Source: Kitasatospora phosalacinea
GTDB lineage: Bacteria > Actinomycetota > Actinomycetes > Streptomycetales > Streptomycetaceae
NCBI RefSeq assembly: GCF_000716545.1
Contig: NZ_JNWZ01000009.1
Span: 42,436-106,435 of the forward strand
Length of the DNA stretch: 64,000 bases
Direction of reading: 5' to 3'
Made by a program: the position numbers and the translations under genes. Below the pieces are notes generated by a model. The model made no database searches and was not told the origin of the DNA. It saw only the letters and a program-made list of their open reading frames with translations. Below are positions 55,738 through 64,000 of this stretch, in pieces. Position 1 is the stretch's first letter; each line of letters begins with the position of its first letter.

Positions 55738-56373
55738 TCAGACCAGTTCGGCGGGCAGTTGCCGGGCCACCGCGGCGATCCGCCGGCCCGCCTCCACCCC
55801 GGAGCAGGCGTACGAGCCCAGCTCGACCTGCCGGGCGACGATGCCGCGCTCGGCCCGCATCAGCCGCAGGCCCCGGCGGACCAGGTACGGCACCGACTTG
55901 CGACCCTCCCGGACGTCCCGCCGGAAGCGCCGCCAGGCCGTCGTGGCCGGCTTGTTGCGCAGGCACAGCGCGTCGCCGAGCAGCCCCTCGGCGCGGCAGC
56001 GGTGCACGAGTTCGGCGGCGAATATCCCCTCCGCGACGAAGCCCGCCGCCCCGTCCAGCAGCAGCACCCGGTCGCCCGAGCGCCCGTTGTCCGGGATCGA
56101 GTACACCGGGACCTCGGCCCACCCCTCGAACACCAGCGACCGGATCGCCGCCAGCGCCTGCTCCGCGTGCCAGGACAGCGGCGAGTCCCAGTCCGGGCCG
56201 CCCCCGTCGGGCAGCTGCGGCAGCGTCGGGTCGTCGCCGTCCTTGTAGAAGTCGTCCAGCTGCAGCACCGGCAGCCCGCTGCGCTCGGCCAGCGAGGACT
56301 TCCCCGACCCCGAAGGGCCCGACAGCAGGATGACGCGGGATATCGGGCGGCGGTTCAGCGCGGTGTCACTCAC
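55738..56373 (-). CDS. Uridine kinase-like protein
   Basis: 211 residues. P-loop kinase: ILLSGPSGSGKSSLAERSGL (Walker A), QLDDFYKDGDDPTLPQLPD (uridine kinase acidic motif), PDWDSPLSWHAEQ and a lid with basic residues (RNKPATTAWRRFRRDVREGR). The fold matches uridine/cytidine kinases that phosphorylate nucleosides for salvage. GTG 56373 is chosen by domain start; its ribosome-binding site is weak. Separated from the ALDH-deoC operon upstream by a 13-bp hairpin, so it is probably transcribed on its own. Confidence 0.88.
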   Translation of the reverse strand: MSDTALNRRPISRVILLSGPSGSGKSSLAERSGLPVLQLDDFYKDGDDPTLPQLPDGGGPDWDSPLSWHAEQALAAIRSLVFEGWAEVPVYSIPDNGRSGDRVLLLDGAAGFVAEGIFAAELVHRCRAEGLLGDALCLRNKPATTAWRRFRRDVREGRKSVPYLVRRGLRLMRAERGIVARQVELGSYACSGVEAGRRIAAVARQLPAELV

Positions 56374-56450
56374 GGGAAACCAGTCTGGGGCATCGGAGGG
56401 GCGGCTCGGAACCCGCCGGTCGTCCCCTTCGTGCGGCGTTCGGGCATGGG

Positions 56451-56489
56451 GACGGGCCCGCACCAGGGGGGGAGAAGTGCGGGCCCGTC
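56451..56489. terminator. Hairpin terminator after the deoC operon
   Basis: Perfect 13-bp stem GACGGGCCCGCAC / GTGCGGGCCCGTC with a 13-nt loop, 69 bp after the stop of the ALDH-like gene. Confidence 0.82.
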
Positions 56490-56557
56490 ACGGCCGCCCG
56501 GGCCCCGGGGGGGGTAGGGCACTGAGGACGGCCGGTCTGCGGGGCCTGGCGGGTGGG

Positions 56558-57460
56558 CTAGATGCCCATCGGGTGCCAGACCGTCTTCGTCTCCAGGAAG
56601 GAGAGGAGCCGCCCGGTGCCGGGCGCGGCCGTCCAGTCCTGGGCGGACGGGTCGGCGGCCGGTCGGACCACTCGCTTCAATGTATCGGCCGCGGCGGCCT
56701 CCAGGGCGGCCGCCGCGCCGGGGCCTTCGGGGTCGATCGCCCCGGCCAGGTCGAGCGCGTTGACGTCCTGGTGCGAGGCCAGCGTCGGGGCGATGTCCGC
56801 GGTGCGGCCGGAGAGCAGGTTGACCACGCCGCCCGGCACGTCGGAGGTGGCCAGCACCTCGCCCAGCGAGAGGGCGGGCAGCGGGGCCCGCTCGGCCGCC
56901 GCGACCACCACGGTGTTGCCGGTGGCGATCGCCGGGGCGATCACCGACACCAGGCCCAGCAGCGAGAAGCCGTACCCGGCCTGCGGCGCCAGGACGCCGA
57001 CCACGCCGGTCGGCTCCGGCGTGGACAGGTTGAAGAACGGCCCCGCCACCGGGTTGGCGCCGCCCGCGACCTGCGCGACCTTGTCCGTCCAGCCCGCGTA
57101 CCAGACCCAGCGGTCGATCGCCGCGTCCACCAGCGCCGCGGCCTTCTTCGCGCCCACGCCCTCGGAGACCGCGACCTCGGCGGCGAACTGCTCCCGCCGG
57201 CCCTGCAGCATCTCGGCCACCCGGTACAGCACCTGGCCGCGGTTGTACGCGGTGGTGCCCGACCAGCCCTTGACCGCCGCGCGGGCCGCCAGCACGGCGT
57301 CCCGGGCGTCCTTGCGGGTGCCCAGCGGGGCGTTGGCCAGCCACTGGCCCTGCGTGTCGACCACCTCGTACACCCGCCCGCTCTCGGAGCGCGGGAACTT
57401 CCCGCCGACGTACAGCTTGTAGGTCTTGAGGACGTCCAGTCGGACGGTGGGCTCAGACAT
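56558..57460 (-). CDS. Aldehyde dehydrogenase-like protein lacking the catalytic domain
   Basis: 300 residues, about 60% of the normal ALDH length. It keeps the N-terminal and cofactor-binding parts (YKLYVGGKFPRSESGRVYEV, VKGWSGTTAYNRGQVLYRVA, the NPVAGPFFN-to-PQAGYGFSLL segment, IATGNTVVVAAAERAPL), but ELGGK and the GQ-x-C nucleophile are missing. ATG 57460 overlaps the full-length ALDH gene by 8 bp. A conserved non-catalytic partner or scaffold for the neighbouring ALDH is possible; loss by truncation is the alternative. The clean operon position and good codon use argue against recent decay. Confidence 0.88.
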   Translation of the reverse strand: MSEPTVRLDVLKTYKLYVGGKFPRSESGRVYEVVDTQGQWLANAPLGTRKDARDAVLAARAAVKGWSGTTAYNRGQVLYRVAEMLQGRREQFAAEVAVSEGVGAKKAAALVDAAIDRWVWYAGWTDKVAQVAGGANPVAGPFFNLSTPEPTGVVGVLAPQAGYGFSLLGLVSVIAPAIATGNTVVVAAAERAPLPALSLGEVLATSDVPGGVVNLLSGRTADIAPTLASHQDVNALDLAGAIDPEGPGAAAALEAAAADTLKRVVRPAADPSAQDWTAAPGTGRLLSFLETKTVWHPMGI

Positions 57461-58952
57461 CGAGGGCCTCGACATTCAGGTAGGGCTCCAGACCGTGGCG
57501 ACCGCCCTCGCGGCCGTAACCGGACTCCTTGTACCCGCCGAACGGCGAGGTCGGGTCGAACTTGTTGAAGGTGTTCGCCCACACCACGCCCGCCCGGAGC
57601 CGGCTCGCCATCCACAGGATGCGCGAGCCCTTCTCCGTCCAGATGCCGGCGGACAGGCCGTACGGGGTGTTGTTGGCCTTCTCCACCGCCTCGGCGGGGG
57701 TGCGGAAGGTCAGCACGGACAGCACCGGGCCGAAGACCTCCTCGCGGGCGATCCGGTGCGCCTGCGAGACGCCGGTGAACAGGGTCGGGCGGAACCAGTA
57801 GCCCGCGCCCGGCAGTTCGCACTCCGGGGCCCAGCGCTCGGCGCCCTCCCGCTCGCCCGCCGCGGCCAGCTCGGTGATCCGGGCCAGCTGCTCGGCCGAG
57901 TTGATCGCGCCGATGTCGGTGTTCTTGTCCAGCGGGTCGCCGACCCGCAGGGTGCCCATCCGGCGCTTGAGCGCGTCCAGCAGTTCGTCCTGCACCGACT
58001 CCTGCACCAGCAGGCGGCTGCCCGCGCAGCAGACGTGGCCCTGGTTGAAGAAGATGCCGTCGACGATGCCCTCGACCGCCTGGTCCAGCGGCGCGTCGTC
58101 GAACACGATGTTCGCGGCCTTGCCGCCCAGCTCCAGGCTCAGCTTCTTGCGGGTGCCCGCCAGCTGCTTGGCGATCGCCCGGCCGACCGGGGTGGAGCCG
58201 GTGAAGGCGACCTTGTTGACGTCCGGGTGCGAGGTCAGCGCGGCGCCGGTGCGGCCGTCGCCGGTGACGATGTTCACCACGCCCTTCGGCAGGCCCGCCT
58301 GGCGGCAGATCTCGGCGAAGCGCAGCGCGGTCAGCGGGGTGGTCTCGGCGGGCTTCAGCACCACCGTGTTGCCGGTGGCCAGCGCCGGGGCGATCTTCCA
58401 GGCCAGCATCAGCAGCGGGAAGTTCCACGGGATGACCTGCGCGGCCACGCCCAGCGGACGCGGGTTCGGGCCGAACCCGGCGTAGTCGAGCTTGTCGGCC
58501 CAGCCCGCGTAGTAGAAGAAGTGCGCGGCGACCAGCGGCAGGTCGACGTCGCGGGTCTCGCGGATCGGCTTGCCGTTGTCGATCGACTCCAGCACGGCCA
58601 GCTCGCGGCTGCGCTCCTGGATGATCCGGGCGATCCGGAACAGGTACTTGGCGCGCTCGCTGCCCGGCAGCGCCGACCAGTCGGCGAACGCCTTCCGGGC
58701 GGCCCCCACCGCGCGGTCCACGTCCTCCTCGGTGCCCTGCGCGAACTCGGCGAGCACCTGCTCGGTCGCCGGGTTGACGGTCTTCAGCGCCTCCGAGCCG
58801 GAGGAGTCGACGAACTCGCCGCCGATGAAGTGGCCGTAGCCGGTCGCGATCTCGCCCGCGGCGGCGGGGGACTCGGGGGCCGGGGCGTACTCGAACAGGC
58901 CGGATCGCTCCACGGGCCCGGTCGGGGTCTCGGTCTTCTTGTTCTTCGCCAT
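57453..58952 (-). CDS. Aldehyde dehydrogenase
   Basis: 499 residues. NAD(P)-dependent ALDH with the full set: YGHFIGGEFVDSSGSEALKT, substrate-site VIPWNFPLLMLAWK, ATGNTVVLKPAETTPLTA (cofactor), FTGSTPVGRAI, the Glu in LSLELGGKAANIVF, the catalytic Cys in FFNQGHVCCAGSRLLV and EEVFGPVLSVLTF. It starts 5 bp after the deoC stop. In this context it most likely oxidises the acetaldehyde released by DeoC to acetate (inference from the operon). Confidence 0.95.
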   Translation of the reverse strand: MAKNKKTETPTGPVERSGLFEYAPAPESPAAAGEIATGYGHFIGGEFVDSSGSEALKTVNPATEQVLAEFAQGTEEDVDRAVGAARKAFADWSALPGSERAKYLFRIARIIQERSRELAVLESIDNGKPIRETRDVDLPLVAAHFFYYAGWADKLDYAGFGPNPRPLGVAAQVIPWNFPLLMLAWKIAPALATGNTVVLKPAETTPLTALRFAEICRQAGLPKGVVNIVTGDGRTGAALTSHPDVNKVAFTGSTPVGRAIAKQLAGTRKKLSLELGGKAANIVFDDAPLDQAVEGIVDGIFFNQGHVCCAGSRLLVQESVQDELLDALKRRMGTLRVGDPLDKNTDIGAINSAEQLARITELAAAGEREGAERWAPECELPGAGYWFRPTLFTGVSQAHRIAREEVFGPVLSVLTFRTPAEAVEKANNTPYGLSAGIWTEKGSRILWMASRLRAGVVWANTFNKFDPTSPFGGYKESGYGREGGRHGLEPYLNVEALDV

Positions 58953-58957
58953 CGTCC

Positions 58958-59950
58958 TCAGTCCACCGTCACGTAGTCGGGACCGGAGTACCGGCCGGTG
59001 CTCAGCTTCTGGCGCTGCATCAGCAGGTCGTTCAGCAGGCTGGAGGCGCCGAACCGGAACCAGTGCGGGCTGAGCCAGTCGTCGCCCAGCGTCTCGTTCA
59101 CCATCACCAGGTACTTCATCGCGTCCTTGGTGGTGCGGATGCCGCCGGCCGGCTTCACGCCGATCTGCGTGCCGGTCGCCGCGCGGAAGTCCCGCACCGC
59201 CTCCAGCATCAGCAGCGTCACCGGCGGGGTCGCGTTCACGGCGACCTTGCCGGTGGAGGTCTTGATGAAGTCCGCGCCCGCGATCATCGCCAGCCAGGAC
59301 GCCCGGCGGACGTTGTCGTACGTCTGCAGCTCGCCGGTCTCGAAGATCACCTTGAGGTGGGCCGAGGTGCCGTCGGGGCGCTCGCAGGCCGCCTTGACGG
59401 CCTTGATCGTCTCGAACACCTCCAGGTAGCGGCCGGAGAGGAACGCGCCCCGGTCGATCACCATGTCGATCTCGTCCGCGCCCGCGGCGACCGCCTCCGC
59501 GGTGTCCGCCAGCTTGACCGGCAGGCCGGCCCGGCCGGAGGGGAAGGCGGTGGCCACCGAGGCGACCTGGACGCCGCTGCCGCGCAGCGCCTCCTTCGCG
59601 GTGGCGACCATGTCCGGGTACACGCAGATCGCCGCGACCCGCGGGGTGGAGCGGTCCGACGGGTCCGGGCTCAGGCCCTTCGCGCACAGCGAGCGGACCT
59701 TGCCGACCGTGTCCGCGCCCTCCAGCGTGGTCAGGTCGATCATCGAGATGGCGAGGTCGATGGCGAAGGCCTTGGCGGTGGTCTTGATCGACCGCGTACC
59801 GAGGGTCGCGGCCCGCGACTCCAGACCGACCTGATCGACCCCGGGCAGGCCGTGCAGGAAACGGCGCAAGGTGGCCTCGGACGCCGCGACGTCCGAGAGG
59901 CCGCCGCCCGCGGCGCCGGGGGCGTTGGCTGCAAGAGTGGACATAGTCAC
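58958..59950 (-). CDS. deoC: Deoxyribose-phosphate aldolase
   Basis: 330 residues. Cleaves 2-deoxyribose-5-phosphate to acetaldehyde and glyceraldehyde-3-phosphate. Features: the phosphate-site segment AICVYPDMVATAKEAL, EIDMVIDRGAFLSGRYLEVF, the Lys in HLKVIFETGELQ, the Schiff-base Lys in DFIKTSTGKVAVNATP, and GVKPAGGIRTTKDAMKYLVM. The long form (about 330 rather than 220-260 residues) is usual in actinomycetes. GTG 59950 lies 6 nt after TATGCT, so the transcript should be leaderless. First gene of deoC-ALDH-ALDH-like. Confidence 0.97.
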   Translation of the reverse strand: MTMSTLAANAPGAAGGGLSDVAASEATLRRFLHGLPGVDQVGLESRAATLGTRSIKTTAKAFAIDLAISMIDLTTLEGADTVGKVRSLCAKGLSPDPSDRSTPRVAAICVYPDMVATAKEALRGSGVQVASVATAFPSGRAGLPVKLADTAEAVAAGADEIDMVIDRGAFLSGRYLEVFETIKAVKAACERPDGTSAHLKVIFETGELQTYDNVRRASWLAMIAGADFIKTSTGKVAVNATPPVTLLMLEAVRDFRAATGTQIGVKPAGGIRTTKDAMKYLVMVNETLGDDWLSPHWFRFGASSLLNDLLMQRQKLSTGRYSGPDYVTVD

Positions 59951-59956
59951 CAGAGC

Positions 59957-59975
59957 AGCATATCTACGCGCGTAG
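59957..59975 (-). promoter_or_regulatory. deoC promoter: CTACGCGCGTAG operator plus TATGCT -10, leaderless
   Basis: On the minus strand, the perfect operator (59975-59964) is followed after 1 nt by TATGCT (59962-59957) and then 6 nt to the GTG start. The -10 hexamer and its spacing to the start codon are the same as at add. Confidence 0.72.
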
Positions 59976-60150
59976 GAAGCCGGTAGGGCGGGGCGGTTTC
60001 GAGTCCTGACCGAAATGTGCCCCGCCCCGCCGGGCGGCAGGAAGCCGTACCGGTTCGGCGAGCGGGCCCGCCCGGTACCGCGAACCGCGGGCGGTTTTCG
60101 TCGGGGGCGGGCGCGCAGGGCGGGGCGGGCTCGGCGGCGACAATGGGGGG

Positions 60151-60741
60151 ATGGACGGCGGAACGAAGGCGCGGGGGCGGCGGCCCGGGGGCGAGGACAC
60201 CCGGGGGGCGGTGCTGGCGGCGGCCCGGGCGGAGTTCGCGGCGCGCGGCTACCAGAAGGCCAGCATGCGGGCGATCGCCCGGGGCGCGGGGGTGGACGCG
60301 GCGCTGCTGCACCACTACTTCGGCAGCAAGGACCGGCTGTTCATGGCGGCGCTGGAGTTCCCGCTCGACCCGCGGGCGCTGGTGGAGGACGTCTTCGCGG
60401 GCGACCGGGCAACGGTCGGCGAGCGGGTCGCCGGCTTCGTGCTGGAGCTGTGGGAGCGGCCCGAGGTGCGCGACCGGCTGCTGGCGCTGGTGCGGACGGC
60501 CGCCACCAGCGAGGAGGTCGCGGCGCTGATGCGCGGCTTCATGGTGACCGAGCTGGTCGCCCGGGTGGCAGACCAACTCGACCTCGAACAGCCGGAGTTG
60601 CGGGTCGAGCTGGTGATGTCGCAGATCGTCGGCCTGGCGATGGCCCGGTACGTGATCGCGCTCGAACCGCTCGCCTCGGCACCCCCGGAGGTGCTGGCCC
60701 CGTTGCTGGGCCGCACCGTCCAGGGGTACCTGACGGGCTGA
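60151..60741 (+). CDS. TetR family transcriptional regulator
   Basis: 196 residues. N-terminal TetR helix-turn-helix: EDTRGAVLAAARAEFAARGY ... RAIARGAGVDAALLHHYFGS-KDRLF. The all-helical ligand domain follows. GACAAT plus 6 nt precedes the ATG, so a leaderless transcript is possible. Divergent from deoC, 200 bp away across the CTACGCGCGTAG site, which makes it one candidate for the nucleoside-regulon repressor; the unusual operator size leaves this open. Ends 10 bp from the convergent metG stop. Confidence 0.93.
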   Translation: MDGGTKARGRRPGGEDTRGAVLAAARAEFAARGYQKASMRAIARGAGVDAALLHHYFGSKDRLFMAALEFPLDPRALVEDVFAGDRATVGERVAGFVLELWERPEVRDRLLALVRTAATSEEVAALMRGFMVTELVARVADQLDLEQPELRVELVMSQIVGLAMARYVIALEPLASAPPEVLAPLLGRTVQGYLTG

Positions 60742-60751
60742 GCGGCGGGCC

Positions 60752-62467
60752 CTACGCCCCGGCCTGCCCGCCGCCGAAGCGCTCGGTCCAGGCGGCCAGG
60801 TCCTCGTCGGTGATCTTGGCGAACAGCACCGGCGGGACGGTGAAGCCCGTCCCGGCCGGGACGAGCGACAGCTCGCGGGCCTCCTCGGCCGACACCCAGG
60901 TGCGGGTGTCGCCGTCCAGCGCGAAGGACCCCCGGATCGCCTTGGCCGCCGCCGGGATGAACGGCTCGGAGACCACCGCGTACAGGTGGATCAGGTTGAT
61001 CGCGGTGCGCAGGGTGCGCGCGGCCGCCTCCGGGTCGGTCTTGATCGCGGTCCACGGCGCGGTGACGTCCAGGTACGCGTTGCCCGCCGACCAGAGCGCG
61101 CGCAGCGCCTGCGCGGCCTTGCGGAAGTTCAGCGCGTCGAGCTGGGCCTCGTACTCGGCCAGCAGGTCGGCGATCTGGGCGCCGAGGGCGAGTTCGGCCT
61201 CGCCGTTGGCCGCGCCCGCCGGGACCTCGTCGCCGAAGCGCTTGCGGCTGAAGGAGAGCACCCGGTTGACGAAGTTGCCCAGGGTGTCGGCGAGGTCCTT
61301 GTTGACGGTGGCCGCGAACAGGTCCCAGGTGAAGCTGGAGTCGTCCGACTCGGGGGCGTTCGCCATCAGGTAGTAGCGCCAGTAGTCGGCCGGCAGCAGT
61401 TCCAGCGCGACGTCGGTGAAGATGCCGAGCTTCTGGCTGGTGGAGAACTTCCCGCCGTAGTACGTCAGCCAGTTGAACGCCTTGACGTAGTCGACCTTCT
61501 TCCACGGCTTGCGCGAGCCGAGGATGGTGGCCGGGAACATCACCGTGTGGAACGGGACGTTGTCCTTGGCCATGAACTCGGTGTACCGGACGGTGTCGTC
61601 CGCCTCGTACCACCAGGAGCGCCAGTCGCCGCCGGTGGCGTCCGCCCACTCCTTGGTGGCGCCGATGTACTCGATCGGGGCGTCGAACCAGACGTAGAAC
61701 ACCTTGCCCTCGGCGGCCAGTTCGGGCCACACGTCGGCCGGCACCGGGACGCCCCACTCCAGGTCGCGGGTGATCGCGCGGTCCTGCAGGCCCTCGGTCA
61801 GCCACTTGCGGGCGATCGAGGAGGCCAGCACCGGCCAGCTGTCGCCGTTGGCGGCGATCCAGGACTCGACCTCGTCGGTCAGCTTCGACTGGAGGAGGAA
61901 GAGGTGCTTGGTCTCCCGCACCTCCAGCTCGGAGCTGCCGCTGATCGCCGAGCGCGGCTCCAGCAGGTCCGTCGGGTCCAGCACGCGGGTGCAGTTCTCG
62001 CACTGGTCGCCGCGCGCCTTGTCGTAGCCGCAGTGCGGGCAGGTGCCGACGATGTAGCGGTCCGGCAGGAAGCGGCCGTCCGCGATCGAGTAGACCTGGC
62101 GGATCGCCCGCTCCTCGATGAAGCCGTTGGCGTGCAGCTCGCGGGCGATCTCCTGGGTGATCTCGCGGTTCTGCGGCGAGGACGAGCGGCCGAAGTAGTC
62201 GAAGGACAGCTGGAAGCCGTCGTAGACCGCCTTCTGCTGGTCGTGCGCCCGGGCGCAGAACTCGGCCACCGGCAGCCCCGCCTCCTGGGCGGCCAGCTCG
62301 GCGGGCGTGCCGTGCTCGTCGGTCGCGCAGATGTACAGCACCTCGTGGCCGCGCTGGCGCAGGTACCGGGCGTAGACGTCCGCCGGGAGCATCGACCCGA
62401 CCATGTTGCCCAGGTGCTTGATCCCGTTGATGTAGGGAAGCGCGCTGGTGATCAACTGCCGAGTCAT
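60752..62467 (-). CDS. metG: Methionyl-tRNA synthetase
   Basis: 571 residues. Class I synthetase charging elongator and initiator tRNA-Met. The HIGH-type motif is HLGN in [21 protein letters not shown] zinc ribbon is in [18 protein letters not shown]. The KMSKS loop is KFSTSQKLG, a variant seen in related enzymes. The anticodon-binding helical domain includes [13 protein letters not shown], and the Trp-rich core has [18 protein letters not shown]. No C-terminal tRNA-binding EMAP domain is present. ATG 62467 has CAGGGAG upstream. Confidence 0.96.
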   Translation of the reverse strand: MTRQLITSALPYINGIKHLGNMVGSMLPADVYARYLRQRGHEVLYICATDEHGTPAELAAQEAGLPVAEFCARAHDQQKAVYDGFQLSFDYFGRSSSPQNREITQEIARELHANGFIEERAIRQVYSIADGRFLPDRYIVGTCPHCGYDKARGDQCENCTRVLDPTDLLEPRSAISGSSELEVRETKHLFLLQSKLTDEVESWIAANGDSWPVLASSIARKWLTEGLQDRAITRDLEWGVPVPADVWPELAAEGKVFYVWFDAPIEYIGATKEWADATGGDWRSWWYEADDTVRYTEFMAKDNVPFHTVMFPATILGSRKPWKKVDYVKAFNWLTYYGGKFSTSQKLGIFTDVALELLPADYWRYYLMANAPESDDSSFTWDLFAATVNKDLADTLGNFVNRVLSFSRKRFGDEVPAGAANGEAELALGAQIADLLAEYEAQLDALNFRKAAQALRALWSAGNAYLDVTAPWTAIKTDPEAAARTLRTAINLIHLYAVVSEPFIPAAAKAIRGSFALDGDTRTWVSAEEARELSLVPAGTGFTVPPVLFAKITDEDLAAWTERFGGGQAGA

Positions 62468-62670
62468 CCTGGGATGCTCCCTGTTCTCCGGCGGGCACGC
62501 CGACGCGCCCGCGGGTGGGTTCGAAGGGTCGGTGCGGGGCGTTGCCGCTGCCGCCCGGCCGCCGCCAATCGTACCGAACCGGGCCGTCCCGGCCGCACTG
62601 CTTATCGGCGGGCTGTCAAGGGGGCGGCACGGGGGCGGGCACGGGGAGGGGAACCGGGGCGGGGCGCCGC

Positions 62671-63846
62671 TCAGATCGCGTACCGCCAGGTCGTCAACAG
62701 GTAGGCGCCGTACCAGCAACCGAACAGCGCGGCGGCGCCCAGCACCGCGAACCGGGTGCTCCGCCGGGCCCGGGCCAGCGCGAGCGCGGGCGGCAGCAGC
62801 ACCACCAGCGCCGGGGCCAGCAGGCGCGGCTTGCAGTGGTAGTAGTTGCTCTGCGCCAGCGTCAGGACGACCATCAGCACCCCGTACACCAGCAGCGGCG
62901 GCCAGGTCGACCGGCGCACCGCCGCCCCGAGCGCCAGCAGGTGTGCCGGCAGCAGGACGGCGACGCTGACCTGCACCCAGCCGTCACCGGTGCGCAGCGC
63001 CGACACCAGGAACTCCCAGCAGGAGAGCCCCCAGTCCCAGTGCGTGCCCCAGCCGGCCCGCTGCACCGCGAACCACGCGTCCGGCGAACCCAGCCGCTCG
63101 GCGACCCAGGCCAGGTACAGCGGCGTCCCGGCGCACGCCGACAGGACGGCCGCCAGCGGCCGCAGCGGACGCCCCGGACGGCGGCGCGACTCGCCCAGCG
63201 CGGCGACCGCCAGCGCCGCCACCACCGCGACGCCCGCCGGCCGGGTCAGCCCCGCGAGGAACGCGCACGCGCCCGCCGCCGCCCAGTGCCCGCGGCGCGC
63301 GGCCAGCAGGGTGCCGGCCGCCAGCGCCAGGAACGCCGACTCGCTGTACGCCATGAAGAACACCAGCGACATCGGCTGCGCCGCCGCCAGCAGCACCAGC
63401 GTCACGGTGGCCGCCCGCCGCGAGTACAGCCCGGCGACCAGCCGGTGCACCAGCACCAGCGCGGCGAAGAACGCCAGTTGGGCGGTGAGCACCGCCGCCC
63501 CGGACCACCCCAGACCGGTGACCGCGTGCACGGCGCGCACCAGCAGCGGGAACAGCGGGAAGAACGCCAGGTCGTTGCCGGTGAGTTCGCCGTCGGCGCC
63601 GTACGTGAAGCCGGTCGGGTAGCCGTCGGAGGCGATCCCCACGAAGTGCCGCCCGTCCCAGGCGGTCAGCCGCTCCAGCAGCGACGTGCCGGGCCGCGAC
63701 ATCGCCGCGAGCAGCGCCAGGTGCGCCACCAGCGCCCCCGCGTGCACGGCCGCCGCCGGGCCCACCGCCGGCCACCACCGCCTCGCCGGCGAGGGCCCGA
63801 CCGGGAGCACCGGAAGGGGGCGGTCGAGCAGGGCGGTGCGGGGCAT
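62671..63846 (-). CDS. Membrane glycosyltransferase, PIG-V (mannosyltransferase)-like
   Basis: 391 residues with about nine to ten membrane helices. GT-C-type polyprenyl-phosphate sugar transferase resembling PIG-V: the [15 protein letters not shown] loop with Asp-Gly-x-x-Phe after helix 1, [20 protein letters not shown], and an [17 protein letters not shown] helix. The donor is usually a lipid-linked mannose; the acceptor is unknown. ATG start. Same strand as metG, with 203 bp between. Confidence 0.88.
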   Translation of the reverse strand: MPRTALLDRPLPVLPVGPSPARRWWPAVGPAAAVHAGALVAHLALLAAMSRPGTSLLERLTAWDGRHFVGIASDGYPTGFTYGADGELTGNDLAFFPLFPLLVRAVHAVTGLGWSGAAVLTAQLAFFAALVLVHRLVAGLYSRRAATVTLVLLAAAQPMSLVFFMAYSESAFLALAAGTLLAARRGHWAAAGACAFLAGLTRPAGVAVVAALAVAALGESRRRPGRPLRPLAAVLSACAGTPLYLAWVAERLGSPDAWFAVQRAGWGTHWDWGLSCWEFLVSALRTGDGWVQVSVAVLLPAHLLALGAAVRRSTWPPLLVYGVLMVVLTLAQSNYYHCKPRLLAPALVVLLPPALALARARRSTRFAVLGAAALFGCWYGAYLLTTWRYAI

Positions 63847-63875
63847 CGGGGCTCCTTGGGAGAGGGGACGTGCAT

Positions 63876-63899
63876 CCAGGGGCTCGGGAGGGCCCCTGG
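63876..63899. terminator. Possible terminator hairpin
   Basis: 8-bp stem CCAGGGGC / GCCCCTGG with an 8-nt loop, 20 bp downstream of the stop of the gene that enters at the window edge on the minus strand. Confidence 0.5.
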
Positions 63900-63918
63900 G
63901 CGCCGGCCTCCGCGGGGG

Positions 63919-64000
63919 TCAGGAGCTGGCGGGGCTGTAGCTGGTGGTCGGGGCCGGGCTGGTGGAGGCCGGGGTGGGGGCGGGGGTCTCGGAGGGGGTC
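63919..64000 (-). CDS. C-terminal tail of a Ser/Thr/Pro-rich protein (truncated by window edge)
   Basis: Only the last 26 codons are visible, ending in TTSYSPASS and a TGA at 63919-63921. The tail is almost entirely Pro, Thr, Ser and Ala, as in disordered C-termini of envelope or secreted proteins. The gene begins beyond the window on the minus strand. Identity unknown. Confidence 0.65.
   Translation of the reverse strand, partial: TPSETPAPTPASTSPAPTTSYSPASS

Overview
This is about 64 kb of very GC-rich DNA with near-saturated GC at third codon positions. It has many GTG starts, leaderless promoters and the gene order of the conserved chromosome core of a streptomycete. The content (purNH, folD-mdh, trpS, an SCO4848-type membrane protein after a D,D-carboxypeptidase, sdhCDAB, a stand-alone acyl-CoA mutase, a BMP-type nucleoside ABC transporter with cdd/deoA/add, an afsQ1/afsQ2/sigQ locus, and deoC with two aldehyde dehydrogenases) points to Streptomyces or its sister genus Kitasatospora. 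That assignment is inferred from gene content, not from a marker gene. I see no rRNA, tRNA, CRISPR array, insertion sequence, prophage or biosynthetic gene cluster.

Layout. 1-2.7 kb: the 3' part of a LuxR-type response regulator, then a small accessory module. In it, three short, tightly packed genes diverge from an XRE regulator fused in frame to a DUF397 domain. 2.7-13 kb: housekeeping genes (purN-purH, RDD and DUF2752 membrane proteins, folD-DUF3017, mdh, a CNNM/CorC-like transporter, trpS with a 2'-5' RNA ligase-like protein). 13-22.5 kb: a cell-surface block with two paralogous CDP-glycerol glycerophosphotransferase-type proteins (one carrying an N-terminal GT2 domain), a separate GT2 enzyme, a YihY/BrkB membrane protein and a methyltransferase. 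22.5-31.8 kb: D,D-carboxypeptidase, membrane proteins, succinate dehydrogenase, a lipoprotein, an OHCU decarboxylase-like protein and an SDR. 31.9-37.3 kb: acyl-CoA mutase large subunit, a secreted S53 protease and an M20 amidohydrolase. 37.6-48.7 kb: nucleoside uptake and salvage (BMP lipoprotein, ATPase, two permeases, cdd, deoA, add), interrupted by an MFS/LysR pair and a frameshifted gene. 48.8-55.4 kb: secreted and membrane proteins, and the AfsQ1/Q2-SigQ signalling locus. 55.7-60 kb: a uridine kinase-like gene and a deoC-ALDH-ALDH-like operon. 60-64 kb: a TetR regulator, metG, a PIG-V-like membrane glycosyltransferase and the end of one more gene.

The most interesting signal is regulatory. 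A 12-bp palindrome, CTACGCGCGTAG, or a one-base variant of it, lies upstream of five transcription units: purNH, the BMP nucleoside transporter, deoA, add and deoC. At add and deoC it abuts a TATGCT -10 box placed exactly 6 nt before the start codon, so both mRNAs should be leaderless. The genes form a coherent pathway: nucleoside import, deamination, phosphorolysis, deoxyribose-5-phosphate aldolysis and acetaldehyde oxidation. I read this as a nucleoside/deoxyribose regulon controlled by a repressor I cannot identify with certainty.

Other points worth a look: two genes with perfect Shine-Dalgarno sequences in front of non-standard start codons (ATC for the nucleoside ABC ATPase, CTG for the OHCU decarboxylase-like gene); an ALDH-like protein with no catalytic cysteine encoded in the deoC operon; a WHG-to-WQG change in the larger glycerophosphotransferase-type protein; and an 18-bp palindrome upstream of mdh.
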